From contig JAGFBZ010000006.1 of assembly GCA_018398805.1 (NCBI GenBank), positions 992,001 through 1,056,000 of the forward strand: a stretch of 64,000 nucleotides of DNA, read 5' to 3'. Below the pieces are notes generated by a model. It had not been told where the DNA came from, did no database searches, and saw only the letters and a program-made list of their open reading frames with translations. The stretch is from Hirundichthys speculiger. Its lineage: Eukaryota > Chordata > Actinopteri > Beloniformes > Exocoetidae. Shown here one piece after another: positions 50,662 through 63,103 of this stretch (position 1 is its first letter; the number at the start of each line of letters is the position of its first letter). Position numbers and translations under genes: made by a program.

Positions 50662-53181
50662 ATTTATGTGAAGGAATAGCAAAGACTGAAAAAGGAAAGC
50701 AATTTATGCTTTTGGGGAACAAAATGACATATCTGCCACACACAAAGGTGTGTTTTATACCTACATGGTAGATTAAAGCTATAGGACACATCTCTAATAA
50801 GGCACTCTCTGTGCTTGAGTGGAGCTGAATGACCCACTTCACCCTCTGACGTTGTTTTCACGTATGTTGCTGTTGCCTCAGTTTGCATCAAATTACATTG
50901 TATCATTTTTCAGTAAGTTCAGTTCCTGTTCACATAATGTTTTCACTGTAGCCCAAATGCTGCACCACATGTCATGTGACAACAGTCAATGCTGTCATTG
51001 GTCAACAGCAGTCTTTGGAGAGCGTCATGTTTCCATGATAATCGGTCTGAAGGGAAGAGCTGAAAAGCTTGGGAATACAACTACTACGCGTTGTTGACCC
51101 AGTGTTGGCCATTTTTCTCAGTATTATTTGTTTGTTGCACTCTAAATTAGCTAAACAGCTTGTCCGCAGCTGTTAGCTTGACTTTCTTTTGTCATGTTTA
51201 CGCTTTCCTTCACAACTCTGTCCGGTGCACTACGGAAGCCTCTAGAGCTCAAACATGTGCTGTGCATCCTTTAACAAACTGCACTAGAGTTCGACGACAG
51301 CCATGCCAAGACCCCCTCTTCCAAACTGCTCTCGGTCCGGCCGTTTAGGTGTGGAGCGGGGCGCTGTTGCTGTATTAGCACTGACCCAGATGAACCTCAT
51401 TCATGACCAATATCCCTTTGGGTCGACCTAAACAGGGGCAGTGAGAAAATGATCTAAAACTAAGTCACTGCTGATGTAAATAAAGAGAAAGTAAAACTAC
51501 TGACAACAAAAAGAGGTCTAAATTGATAACTGAGTGTCGGTCTCTGTGGTATTTTGACCAAAGCATATCAGTAAGACCTCAATGAATCTTTTCAACTCAG
51601 CGATAAAAAGGATTTGAATTGTATAAATAGTTTGTTATAGTGTCTGGATATCAATATTTTAGCCTGTTGGTGAGGTTGGAGTTGAGCAACAGTTGCCCCT
51701 CATATTGGATGTGACCTTAAAGTAACCATTGTTTTTAAGTTAAATTAGTGTACTTATATCAATTTTCCCACTAATGATATGCTGTCTAATATCTTTACAT
51801 TCCTCTCGATGAGATATTGTTGGGACAGTTCCTGCTCAGGCCAGTGGAAATGACCAGAGATTCATTTATTTATCTTTTTAAATCTCAGGTGGAAGTGGAT
51901 GAAAAGTTTACGTTAAACAGGAAACATCACCATCTTCCTCTCAAAGATATTTTGCAGGCACAAAAATGTTTTCTGCCAAACAGAGAGAAAAAAAAAAACA
52001 GGACAAATAAATGAAATGGGTCACGTATTAAATGAAATGACAGCCCTGACTCATTTCAGGATTTCACACCCTTCCTCTCTACCACTGTTGACTTTTCTCC
52101 CTCTTTCTCTCACTCCATCCCAGTACTGATGGAAAACTGTTTTCCTTTTTTTTTCTTCTTTAGTCTATATCTCCGTCTGTGATTAACGGTCCTGATTATG
52201 TGTGCCAGGATACCCATTAGCTCGGACACATGCAAAGGCCCCTGCCCTCTTTTCTATTACACACACATGCGTGAACACACATGCCTTTCCAAATGGCTTT
52301 TCACTATAATGCACAAACACACCCACAGACTTTACACACAGAGGCACTAATGCTCTTGAGACTAATTATCAGTCAGGTGTGTCATCTTATATTTATTTGG
52401 GCCAGTGAGGTGCTAACAAGCATTTCTCTTTTCTTTTGCTTTTCCTTTAAGTTACCATCTGTCTTCCTCTTACATTCTGTACTGTTTTCACGTCTGTCTC
52501 ACAGTTTTCCTCCTCCTCTCGCTGTCTTCCTTCCTCTTCGCCCGACACTGCTGAGGCAACGGTTTCGCCCGTTATGTTCGGTGTCAGATCCAATGAAAAA
52601 CTGTCAAGACAAGGGGGTGAAGAAGAAGCACCAGGCTGCATTAAAATCAGACAGAAACACAGATGTGGATTTGTGTCTGCTGGAACTTACTATCCTCGTG
52701 GAAAATGGTCGCTGCCGTTGTACCACAGTCTGTGATTTAGTGCCAAACAAATGTTTTGTGAACTCTTCAGTTGGTTATGATAGCAGTTTATTCATTTATT
52801 TATTCATCCATTCATTTTCTAAAAAGGAAATTCTTAAGAAAAATAACTTTCTTTCCAGCGTTTCCCCCATATGATGATCTAATTCTGGTCACAATAATCA
52901 GTTTTCAAAATTGGGTGCAAGCAGCTGTTGCTGGGCAACCGTGTTGTCTGTCAGTCTCTTGCGCTCCAGTGTCACTGTGATTCTGATCAAGAGCAGGTAC
53001 TGACATGTCTTAACAGGGTTTAATCTCACAAGGATCTTTCCTGGCACTACAATGATGACTCCATGGCCTGGCTTGGTATTTGTAGCTTCCATTGAAAGCA
53101 GAGAGGATGCACTATTTTGACAACAAAAAGGCAAGAAACTCTCTTGGATGTGTTACTGATAATAACTCTTACTGAAATGTA
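50662..53181. other. Unassigned non-coding stretch
   Basis: A CpG-richer block lies at about 51150-51360; otherwise ordinary sequence. The 197-codon plus frame at 52281-52874 is largely composed of pyrimidine-rich low-complexity sequence and shows no domain. Confidence 0.5.
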
Positions 53182-53518
53182 CTACATCCCCAATTCCCGA
53201 AAAGTTGGGAGTCTGTGTAAAGTGTAAATAAAAGCCGAATGCAGTGATTTACAAGGCTCATAAAGCTAAAACTCAAGCAACCGGTGTCCTTGCTTCCAGG
53301 CTTTTACAGACAGTTTTTAAACGACAAGCCGATGCTACACGAGGGTAAACGTCACCCTGTTCAAACTTTTGAGATACGTTGCTGCCATCAACATCAACAT
53401 CGGTGAATATTGTCCATGAAATGGTAAAACTGTTTCATCATCTGATAAGTTCTTTATAAGAACATATCAGATTATTCACTTTTTACACAGCATCCCAGTT
53501 TTTGGGGATTTGGAGTGT
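53182..53518. mobile_element. DNA-transposon fragment/MITE with palindromic ends, superfamily unassigned
   Basis: The left end 'ctacatccccaattcccg' with 'aaaagttggga' and the right end 'catcccagtttttgggg' with 'atttgga' are inverted relatives. Between them are blocks such as 'gtgtaaataaaa' and 'gagatacgttgctgccatca', which recur in a familiar abundant fish element. There is no coding region. The duplication was not identified, so limits are approximate. Confidence 0.6.
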
Positions 53519-54116
53519 CCATGTTGATGCACATTTTACTCACAATGGCATTCATAGCATACTTGCATAGAGTTAGATACCAAGATATATACATGAAAAT
53601 GTCTCGGTAGAGAATCCATGTCTTGTTCAGGTGGGTTTCTTTCTACAGGTCTACTTGTTATTGTTAAACAGAACTGTTTGGCAACTGCTGAATTCATTTG
53701 GAAAAGGGCAGACACCTTTTAAATATTGTGACTGGGGAAGCATCTAACTCCATCAGGAATGAACTTCAACCAATCAGCTCAATAAAACACTGCAAGAACA
53801 GGCAATCGGTTAAAACTAAGAAGATCGATGCTGACTTGTCACACCGAGGACTTCTCATAAGCAGCTGCCGGTATACACCACACATCCCTCTGACCTTTTG
53901 TGTTTTGGCTGAAATGGGATAGATGGAAGCCTGGTACCTTGAGTTCTCTTGTAAAATTGATGTTGCTATCATGAGGTGACATTTTACATAGCAGACCATC
54001 ACAATGCTTGATCAGGTCATTAGTGATGCATGTGTTGTAATAATAGAAGCTGACATTTAGTGTGCTTACATAGACAGCAATGCTCCAATATCAGTCAGGT
54101 TAAGGCAATACTGATG
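53519..54116. other. Unassigned non-coding stretch
   Basis: Ordinary sequence; nothing was recognised. Confidence 0.5.
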
Positions 54117-54533
54117 AAAGTAATTAGGGGTGTGAAAAAAATAATAGATTTGGCAATATATCATGATTTTCGGCCGCCCAATATGATATCGATTTTTTTA
54201 GCTCCTAATATCGATTTCTTTTTAGGAAAATTCATGTATTCATGTATTAGACGCATTGTGAATACTTAAATGTGCAAAAACACTAATAATAAACAATAAA
54301 TAGGTTGTCTTGAAGCAAATAGTTGATTCAATTTGTCATCTGATCAATATCATCTGATGAACATATACAGTAACTTTATTTTTCATCTCTACTTTTAATT
54401 TTGATATCAACTGGGTAAAATATCGCATTATATCGTGATATCGCAATATTGTGATAATATCGTATCGTGACCCAAGTATCATGATACATATCGTATTGCG
54501 AGGTCCTTGCCAATACTCACCCCTAAACGTAAC
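54117..54533. mobile_element. Non-autonomous hAT element with imperfect 8-bp TSD
   Basis: The element spans 54125-54525 (401 bp). Its left end TAGGGGTGTG and right end TAGGGGTGAG (inverted) agree in 9 of 10 bases. The flanking octamers AAAGTAAT (54117-54124) and AACGTAAC (54526-54533) match at 6 of 8. Motifs of the TATCG/CGATA kind crowd the right end (about 54418-54500), with fewer at the left. No coding region. Confidence 0.8.
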
Positions 54534-54671
54534 TGTGCCATGTAAACAGCATCCTTAGTCTGAATACTCACGATGATATATGGTATCATTACACCAAAGA
54601 ACTCGTGTGTGTGGTGGTGTTTCTGGAATTGTTTTTGGAGGAAATACCAGAACGGGTGTTATACTGATATA

Positions 54672-54833
54672 TGTATGCCTGCCTGTGATGGACTGGCGAC
54701 CTGTCCATGGTGTACCCCTGCCTTTCGCCCGACATGTGCTGGGATAGGCTCCAGAAGATCCCCGTGACCCTGCAGAGGATTAAGTGGGTATAAATGAATG
54801 GATGGATGGATGAATGGATGGGTGTATGCCTGC
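54672..54833 (+). mobile_element. Short L2-type LINE 3' fragment with perfect 11-bp TSD
   Basis: TGTATGCCTGC at 54672-54682 recurs exactly at 54823-54833. The 140 bp between them read 'gatggactggcgacctgtcc', 'gctgggataggctccag', 'gaccctgcagaggattaag' and end in a (GGAT/GAAT)n tail, the teleost LINE-2 3' end. It is the plus-strand counterpart of the insertion at 10404-10544. Confidence 0.88.
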
Positions 54834-57800
54834 TGAGGATTGCTCATGGGAATGTGCACAGGTGAAATGAACGCCGGCAGACTTTGAAACCATAGTTTAG
54901 ATGATGTAAGGAAGTCGACTAGCTTCAGTTTTAGCCTTACACGTACAGATATAATGGATGTCAGTCAAACTACACATGTGAACACAGAACATGAAATGAA
55001 TATTCTTAAAAGGGAATGCATCAGTAGCGGGCGGATCAAATGACACCTCTTGGATACGTTCAGTCCCCGCATCTTTGAAGAGTCATGATCCAGGCACAAA
55101 ATCCATCAGGCGCCCATTCATTCCACTGACTGTAGGTGTGCAAACCATCCATCATTTCTCATGGCCGCTGTAATTTGTCTCAGATTTCTTAAAAATGTGC
55201 AATCTTTTGATGTAGATTTTGGAGAGAAAAAGTGGGAAAAGAAGAACTGGAGCGGGGAAAAAAAGATAAAAAAATTTCATTTAATTTTTTGATAATCTGT
55301 TTATCAATTCCAATTATGGGTGGAGGATGTGAATTGTCACTGGTCCATGACATTACGTGTAGTAATGAGAGCATGAGGTGACCATGGGAGCCTGAACAGC
55401 TGTGTTTCTGTGCATTTATTGAGAAAAACACAGTGCAGTAGCCTGTAATTGTTGTCCTCCTAGCGTTTGCCAGCAGCATCATTTAGATCTCCAGCGACAC
55501 CTATTCGCCCGAACCCCACAGCGAACATGGAGCTGCTGTTTTGTTTGAAGACTGGAGTGCACTTGTGCTGTTGCCCCCCTCCCCAGTTAAATGGCAGACA
55601 AACATAATTGTTTCACACTGTGACACTGAGGGTGAGGTCAGCTTTCAGGGATTCAAGAGTTGAGGTAATGCGGGTTGTTAAAACTATTTGCAGAGCAATA
55701 TTAAGTATGTAAAATACATGTGTGCTGCTTGAACGAGCTGGCAGAGGGCACAGTTCGAGTGAAACTTCACTCCCTGAAGCTAAACCCTTCTTCTGCTCTG
55801 ATTAGCACATTAGCGCCAGCAACAGGCGAGAGACATTAGTGGAGTAGCTACAGTAACAAAAAGGGCATCAACAAGGGCATTTGGTGACATTTCATGCTCA
55901 TTCATTGATAACCGATGCTTTGCTAAGAGGACATAAGTGGCAGATAATGTGCTTTTAGAGAGAGTAGGGTTTGACTGTAATGGGGTGTCACACTGGAAAT
56001 TAGATTTAGAAAAAAAAGTCCTGCCACATCTCCCCATTTCATTTGAAGGCCTGCAGTAACACCACACACACTTTCACTAACTCCCCCTTCAATCAGTGCT
56101 GTGCGAAGGGCAGAAGTGCAAGAAATAACTCAAAAGGAGTTTCCGGTAGAATACGACCCTCTTTACGCTGCCTGCTCAAGGCTGGACCGGGCAATTTCAC
56201 TGCACTTCGGCATTTTGTTTCTAAGTACAAAGGCAGAGGCTCAAAGTCAACCTGCTGCTGATATGCCTCTGAGCGGTAACGGGGATAGTCAGTCACACAG
56301 CTGAATTAGCCCTGCTGTATGAGAAAGATACTCCAGGCTTCTCCCTCAGCTGATTCAACAGTGTCGGATCGGTATCTGGTGCTGAACTGCCTGTTTTCAA
56401 TCTGTATGTGGTCCAACAGGGATGTCTTCCTTTGTGGGGATGTGGCATGACAGTTGGGTGAGAAATGCCTCTTGCTTCAGTTTTATGTTTTAAAAATATC
56501 CATCCATTCCATTATCCATACCCATTTAAGTTTTCCAAATATATTTAAAAAAAATACTCAAAACATGGTAACAAAAATATAAATAAAGAAACAGACAAAA
56601 GAGTAAGAAGGCGTGACATAGCTGCTCTGTTAACGCTGAGCGTTTGGAGGTCTTTGTGATGAGAACAGAATTTGCATGGAAACTTTTAATCTGTCATGAT
56701 AATGTGCAGGGCTACCGTGGCCTCAAGCAAGGCACATGACAAAGATTAATCCCAACAAATCTATGCAGACAGTCGTTAACTCTCTCTCCTGCTTTCTGTG
56801 CATACCGTGCATACGGTATGCATGTGTATTGGGGAAAAAAAAAAAGAGTACTCATTGATGAAATGTGCACACGGTCAAAAAGTCAGACCAGTGCACAAGC
56901 ATGCACTTGTTCCACCTTTGTGCTTTGATTCACAAGTGTGTGCAATATTTATCCTCCTGCAGCTTCTTTTCAATGAAAACCTCTACTTAAAAGTTCATGG
57001 AAGATTAACTCTCCTTTATTTTCCTGTACAACACAGAAGGGCTTCTTTTAAGCTTCCTTTAACCTTTTTTTTTCTTGCGCCTCTGTGGATCTCTCATCAC
57101 TCAGGTGCACGGAAACATACCTGTTTATCTACTAATAGTGTACAATAATTCACATGTACTTAAGTGAAATGCACAAAGTGGATAAATGATTTCACAGTTC
57201 TGAAAAAGTATGAATAAAAACATTTTCATTCCAAGAGGCCGCCTGTAAGGTCCCGCAGAATCTGGGAGGTACTGTGGTCCAGTTGTGGAGCGGCTTTACT
57301 CCTCATATCGGAGTAAAGCGATTTGGCTGGATTCGTAAGAGATAACGAACTCACCTGGAGGTTTTGAGATCACGTGACTGTCGTGCTGGAGTCAGCTCGT
57401 TTAAAGGCTTATGTCGCGTCACGTCTTATTCTTTCTATAATTATACATTTAAAAAGGCTGAATGAGTTGTTGAATTGAAACACTCGGTCTCCCCGCGTTA
57501 ACATAATGTTGATGTACAAGTCGGAGTCTCTGGGTGGCGTTTTATTTAGCAGTTTCACCAGATTCTCTCTGCCATTTTCGTATCTGACTTGAAACTAGCC
57601 AACTTGATCTGCTGTGTGTAAATAGATGCGGAACAGAAGTGCTGCGCCTGTCGCTTTGAATGGCAGCCATTCGAGCCGATGAGAGAATGGTTGCTCCAGA
57701 AGTGGCGATGGGTGATGAGAAGATGCTGAGCTGAAGGTTGTCAAACATGACATTGGTGGCTTTGCTCAGGTTCATAACGAGACTCTTGTTGTCATAAGCC

Positions 57801-58116
57801 GTCTTTTTCTCATCATTGATGAGGTAAAGAAATTAAATGCAGTCGTACAAGGTTGCTAAGCAGAGCAACTTGCTTATAGAAACGGCTTCTATATCGTGCA
57901 CGCTCTTTGATTAAGTCATCGTATATTTAGCCCCGAGCACATTTGGAGTATTTGAATATGGCTCCTTAAAAATGCTGCCTTCCTCTGCTTTATTTGAAAG
58001 CAAACTTTTAATTGATTAGAAATGTCTGTGTTATGCATCTACATTTAGCTGCCCGTGATGTCCCAAGAAAAGCAGCAGCAGTTCCTGACATGCCAAATCG
58101 GACATTTTTGCAGTCC
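54834..58116. other. Unassigned non-coding stretch
   Basis: No gene was recognised. Unique-looking blocks at about 55700-56300 and 57830-58060 could be regulatory. A small hairpin at 57293-57319 is listed separately. Confidence 0.5.
57293..57319. repeat. Perfect 10-bp inverted repeat, 7-nt loop
   Basis: GCTTTACTCC (57293-57302) and GGAGTAAAGC (57310-57319) are exact reverse complements around TCATATC. The stem does not extend further. Confidence 0.9.
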
Positions 58117-58305
58117 TTTACATTACCTTACAGTCATTTAGCTAATGCTTTTATCCAGTATGAAGTATGAGTAACAAATGCATTAGGGAGAATATGGAGT
58201 TCACTATCTTGTTCAAGGACACTTTGATATGTGAGCTGGGGAAGACAGCAACTCGATGATTAAAAGAGGTGCCTTGTACCTCCTGAGTTACAGCTGTCCC
58301 TTAAG
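58117..58305 (-). mobile_element. tRNA-derived SINE, reverse orientation
   Basis: On the minus strand the sequence starts near 58300 with 'gggacagctgtaactcagg' followed by 'aggta', a tRNA-like 5' head with an A-box. It continues through 'gaacaagatagtgaact' to an end reading 'ctaaatgactgtaaggtaat' near 58117, the usual tail of a common teleost SINE. The B-box is degenerate. No target-site duplication was found. The sequence at 3800-3960 is a relative. Confidence 0.6.
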
Positions 58306-58615
58306 ATGCCATTACTTCCAATCAAACAGGATGTGTTCTGCTTTTCATGCAGGGAGAGTTTTTTTTTTGTCTAGCTGCCCTTAAAGGATATTCGAATGAC
58401 GAGACGCTGAGATCACCTTCTGGCAGGTATTTGAATTTGGAACTGGACTTCTGAAGATCTTGTAGAGACATCCTAAACTGCAATGGACTTCCGCAGTCCG
58501 GTCCGAGTTTTAGAAATGGCTTTGCTACCACTTTGATTCATTTCTGCTTAATCTGTTAACTGATTTATTTAGCAATTGCTTTGCTATATTGACATCGCTG
58601 GCATTCGCCGTTTCA

Positions 58616-58648
58616 CTGATGGACACTTTCACAGCAAGTGTCCATCAG
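58616..58648. repeat. Perfect 13-bp hairpin, 7-nt loop
   Basis: CTGATGGACACTT at 58616-58628 and AAGTGTCCATCAG at 58636-58648 are exact reverse complements around TCACAGC. It sits in unique-looking sequence (about 58560-59060) with no transposon features. Flanks do not extend the stem, so it is shorter than a usual microRNA precursor. Confidence 0.9.
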
Positions 58649-59358
58649 CAATTAACATTCTGTTGAAAAGAACAATAATTAGAAAAAAGAGAGATAAGGC
58701 AGAGAATCTACAGTCCAGGCTTGTTGCTGTGGCAGATGTGGAGCTCTTCTTTTGATGGAGGTAACATCATTATGTATCCACCTCTTTGCTTTCTAAGTAA
58801 TTTAGCCCAGTTGACGGCTAATCAGCCACCAGTTCGGTTTGAAATGCAGCGTGTGAATTGCTGGACCTCATGTCGTGGTAATGTGCCTCTCTAAACCGTG
58901 TCCAATCCATTCAGCCTGCCTCAGGTGCAGTTCAACTGTCGGCTCCAACTGTCTTTGTGGATAATTGAAAACAGCCAGAATGCACCTGACCACAATTTGT
59001 GGCACATATGAGCAATTTTATTTGTTTACAAAGTAATTGTAAATACGATTGTAAGATTCTAGGTCTGGGTACTTTATCGTGACTTTATTCTGAGAATATA
59101 AAAAAAAAAGGAAGACAAGGAACGCTCTTATTGTACGCCGCGCCTCACTAAGTTCAAATAAAAGGAGAATTATGTCTCACGCCTGCCGTTCTTATCTAAA
59201 TGTCTCAGCCTGTTTTGTGCTTCTTCCATCCTTCTGTGCGACTTGTTTATATTTGGTTCATTCTCAGTCTTTGACTTTTCACTCCTGAATTCTTTTAGTT
59301 CACTTTAGCATTTTTGCCACAATAAAGTCGCTTAAAGTCGCTTCTTCTCTCCTGTCCC

Positions 59359-59485
<127 letters not shown>

Positions 59486-59890
59486 CCTGCAAGTGGAGCC
59501 AAAAAGACTGGGACTCTTTAAGAATCACTTTCAGTCATCTAGTCGTAATTGTATCATACAGTATCTTCTCAGCAGCAGTTATTAAAAGACTAATAGAAAC
59601 ATTAGATAATTCCTCCTGTATTTGTTGTCAGTAACTACAGACATTTAATCCTAGATCTCTACAGGCCAGGACCTCTTGCTGTAAAAATATCCATGACATA
59701 TTTGTTCGAAAGGTCATATAAAAACTTCCACGTTCAGGTGATGATGAAAAAGATTTTAAAACCAAAGACAGGGTATCCTCTTGTTTAATTCCCTATCTGG
59801 AAGAAGGCTGCTATTGGTTTACAACAAATCTGGTTTCAACACACATTTTCATTGTATGTCTGTGTCAGAAAGAGAGACGGTGAGCTCACA

Positions 59891-59893
<3 letters not shown>

Positions 59894-59930
<37 letters not shown>
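59894..59930. repeat. (GT)18 microsatellite
   Basis: Uninterrupted GT dinucleotides of about 37 bases. Confidence 0.96.
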
Positions 59931-59931
<1 letters not shown>

Positions 59932-60873
59932 TATTGATCTAAGGAAGCTCCTATAAATTCATCCAGTTCCATCCATCTGCTCTCTTAGCTGCCCAGTCTT
60001 TCAGAGACATGGCTATGTTTATACAGATAGGACATATATATAAATAAAAAATAGTCTCTTTTTTCTTCTCCCTCAGTATTCTGTGCCTCCCTCCTTTCCT
60101 TCTGCACATTGACTTTCTGTTTTTGGTCCGCCTTTGTATGTGATTTGCTGTTTACTGTTTGTGTCTTCCCTCTGTCTGTGAGCCGTGGAATTAGAGGAAC
60201 TGCATCTACCTTCTCCTTCAAAGCTCAGTAATTGAAATATTTAAAGAAATTGGCCTCTAAATTGATATTTCTGGTGAACCCGCATGAAACTCGTTGACAG
60301 AATGTTCAGATAAACACAAACCGACAAAAGTGCCGATGCTCCATTTCCTTCTAGCCCCCTATATTTATGAAAACATTCTTCTCTTTACCTTGCTTCATTT
60401 TTCAACAGCTACTTTCAAAAAGTAGAAACTTTTCTGATAGTTTACTTTATTTTATATGAAATTAGTAAAATTGAATGTGTAAAACTGTTTCCAGTAATTC
60501 CAGTCTTTCTGATTCAGCACTTTTGTTTTCAAAGAAATCAAATATATTGCCGTGGTCTCTCCGGGTTCAAAACTTATTTTTCTGAGTTTCTGAATCGATT
60601 TACTGGGAAAATTATCAGCAAATGAATAATATTTAGGAGCAGTCTGACATGTTGTGCTCCACCTCCTTCAGTCACCACCATAAAATCATTTTTTATTAAT
60701 TTTATATCATTACATGCATGATGTGATATAGATATAAAGACACAGGGGGAAAATTCTCATTATAGAACCTGTGAGTGAGTATTTCCACAGTGTTGTTTCA
60801 GTTCTGCTATTTCAGGAAAGCCTCTGAATACTTGTTTCACCAGCGACTAATGTGGACATAAAATAATGACCTT

Positions 60874-61619
60874 GACCAGACTAGCGATGGAACGTTTACC
60901 GGTATTACGGTAAACGGTGAAAATTTACGCGCTAATGATTACTGTTTATCTTTGACTTAATCTCATTATCGCAGTTGATTGACTGCGATATCATTCTTAT
61001 TCAAGTCTCGCAAGCAACTCGTGACTGTGTCTTGCGTGAATATGTAGCTTGTAACATCGGCATCGTAACGTAAACATGACAAAGTGGTGATAGCACGCAG
61101 GACATTTACCAACCCACTAAAAGGACGAAAACCGAGGTCTGGGCATATTTTATTTTTATTTTTTTAAGAATGCAGAGGGACAACTGATTGAGGACAATTA
61201 TCCTGTCTGCAGAACATGCAAGAAAAAAGCTGCTGCGAAAGTTAGTAACACTTCAAATCTGCTAGCTATAAATTTTGTTCCTGATTGACCTACTATGGTT
61301 GTTAAAGTGCTCATTTAAACTTGCAGCAGACAAACAAGTTTTGTTCCTGTTTCCTATTTTGTTCATTTAAAATAAAATCTCTTTCTGTGCCAGCTGTTTG
61401 CCCTTTAATGTGAAAGTTTCATTTTGATAAGATTTTGCCTTCTATTGTTTTAGTATGACAAGAAAATCACAAGATTTTGTGAAATTATTTTAATGTATGT
61501 GTCTTTTGGACATTTTGTACAGCAATTACGAATACTGCGATAATATCATAAACCGTGATATTTTGGTCACTGTAATCGAGATATCAAATTTTCCATATTG
61601 TTACATCCCTAGAGGAGAC
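60874..61619 (+). mobile_element. hAT element with BED-finger remnant and imperfect TSD
   Basis: The element spans 60882-61611 (730 bp). The ends TAGCGATGGAACG and TAGGGATGTAACA (inverted) are hAT-type terminal repeats. The octamers GACCAGAC (60874-60881) and GAGGAGAC (61612-61619) agree at 6 of 8. A BED zinc-finger coding remnant lies at 61133-61262 on the plus strand; the rest of the transposase is missing. 'gcgataatatcataaaccgt' near the right end echoes the terminal motifs of this group. Confidence 0.82.
61133..61262 (+). pseudogene. BED-type zinc finger of a hAT transposase (fragment)
   Basis: With a frame change in the middle, the plus strand shows EVWAYF, then EDNYPVCRTCKKKAA and SNTSNL. 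These are the aromatic pair, the C-x2-C cysteines and the NTSNL helix start of a BED finger. The following histidines and the whole catalytic domain are absent. Confidence 0.75.
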
Positions 61620-63005
61620 AGGCCGGCGTTGTCCATAGATTGTGCAGCTGTCTGTGAATAACACGGCTCTGTGTGTCATGACTGGTAAAAAATCCTGCTA
61701 TCAATCTGTGCATTTAATACCTACTGGGAGGCAGTACTGCGAAAAGTGAGACAAAATGTTGGGTGTGTAATCACAAAAGTCGATGACTGCAACTGGAATT
61801 TATTGAACCAAAGAAAGCAGTGGGCTATATCGTTTCCACAACCTATGGCCGATGCCTGTTATATGATAGCGTCATACTCATCCTAATTATTTTCTATGCA
61901 ACTCGTCAATACAGACACAAAGCACTTCAGGAGACAGCGTGACAAAAAGTTGAACTCGGCCCTTATGCAAATGAGTATTTCAAACACGAGGGCATGAACC
62001 AAAGAAAACAGACATTGTTCTCCTACGTCACTGCATCTGATAAACAAGTGCAAACCTTTAGATGATCAAATGGGAGAAGAGATACATCTGCATGAGATTC
62101 CATTCACATGTGAGTTTTTCTGCTAAGCAAAGCTTCGTCAGCTTAAATGGACGGCCGCTGTGGTTTGAACCTTTAACCCCACACTGACATTAAATTCTTA
62201 TTTTACATTCCCAGTACACCCAGTTCAGGTGTTGCTGAAAGATTTGTTTCCTCACTCTTTCTTTTTCCTCTTGCAACTCTTCTCAATAACGCTCACAATC
62301 ATCCACAGTGCGATAAGGCTTTCCCTCTCCTCCTCTGCAATCACAATAACAACATTCAATCACTGCCTCGCTGCCTCCTGTTCATCCTTTCTTACTTTCC
62401 CATTTACTTCTGTCATGACACAATCACCATCCCATCTTCCCCGTCTCTGGCGTCAATAACCCCACACTCACAATTTAGATTTTTAAATTTTGTTTATCTT
62501 GATCTTATCTTAACCATTTAAGTGGCTTTTCTTATATTTACTAGGGACATCTAATGGGGTGTCACCTGCAGTGATAAGGAAAGCCCATTTTCGAGCTGCA
62601 ACATGTTGTTGAAGGTTTGAATCAGTGCTAATCTACAAAGTAAAGGCTGTAATACAGGGAGAGAGATGGAGGGAAAGAGAGCCTGACTTGTTTTTCTTCA
62701 AAAATAGCCAAACGTCCAAATCTCCTTCCTGCCACTTTTTCTCTTTGTCGCTCACTTTCACCTCCACAAAGTGACCTGACTCACTGCCTCTCTAATCGAA
62801 AGTAAGTGTTTTAATGCCAGAGGTGTCAACATGCACAAAGTGTCCCAGCATTTACTTGCCAATTGACTCCAAGAGCACTTTGAGGAAGAGTGTGTGCTTG
62901 TAAATGGCAGCGTGCACAGAGACCTTTCTGTGAGACTTTCAAGATTTATTAAAATTGCAGGTTTATTTATTTATCCATTAAAATGATGTCTTCATGGCCT
63001 CACGT

Positions 63006-63010
<5 letters not shown>
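61620..63010. other. Unassigned non-coding stretch
   Basis: An octamer ATGCAAAT lies at 61965-61972, within non-repetitive sequence. There is a pyrimidine-rich patch around 62250-62300. Nothing else was recognised. Confidence 0.5.

Positions 63011-63100
<90 letters not shown>
63011..63100. repeat. (AT)45 microsatellite
   Basis: Ninety bases of uninterrupted AT, preceded by CACAC and followed directly by the terminus of a hAT element. Confidence 0.97.

Positions 63101-63103
<3 letters not shown>

Noticed and set aside
52281..52874. 197-codon plus-strand open frame
   Set aside because: Much of it is pyrimidine-rich low-complexity sequence, with no domain and no convincing splice pattern.
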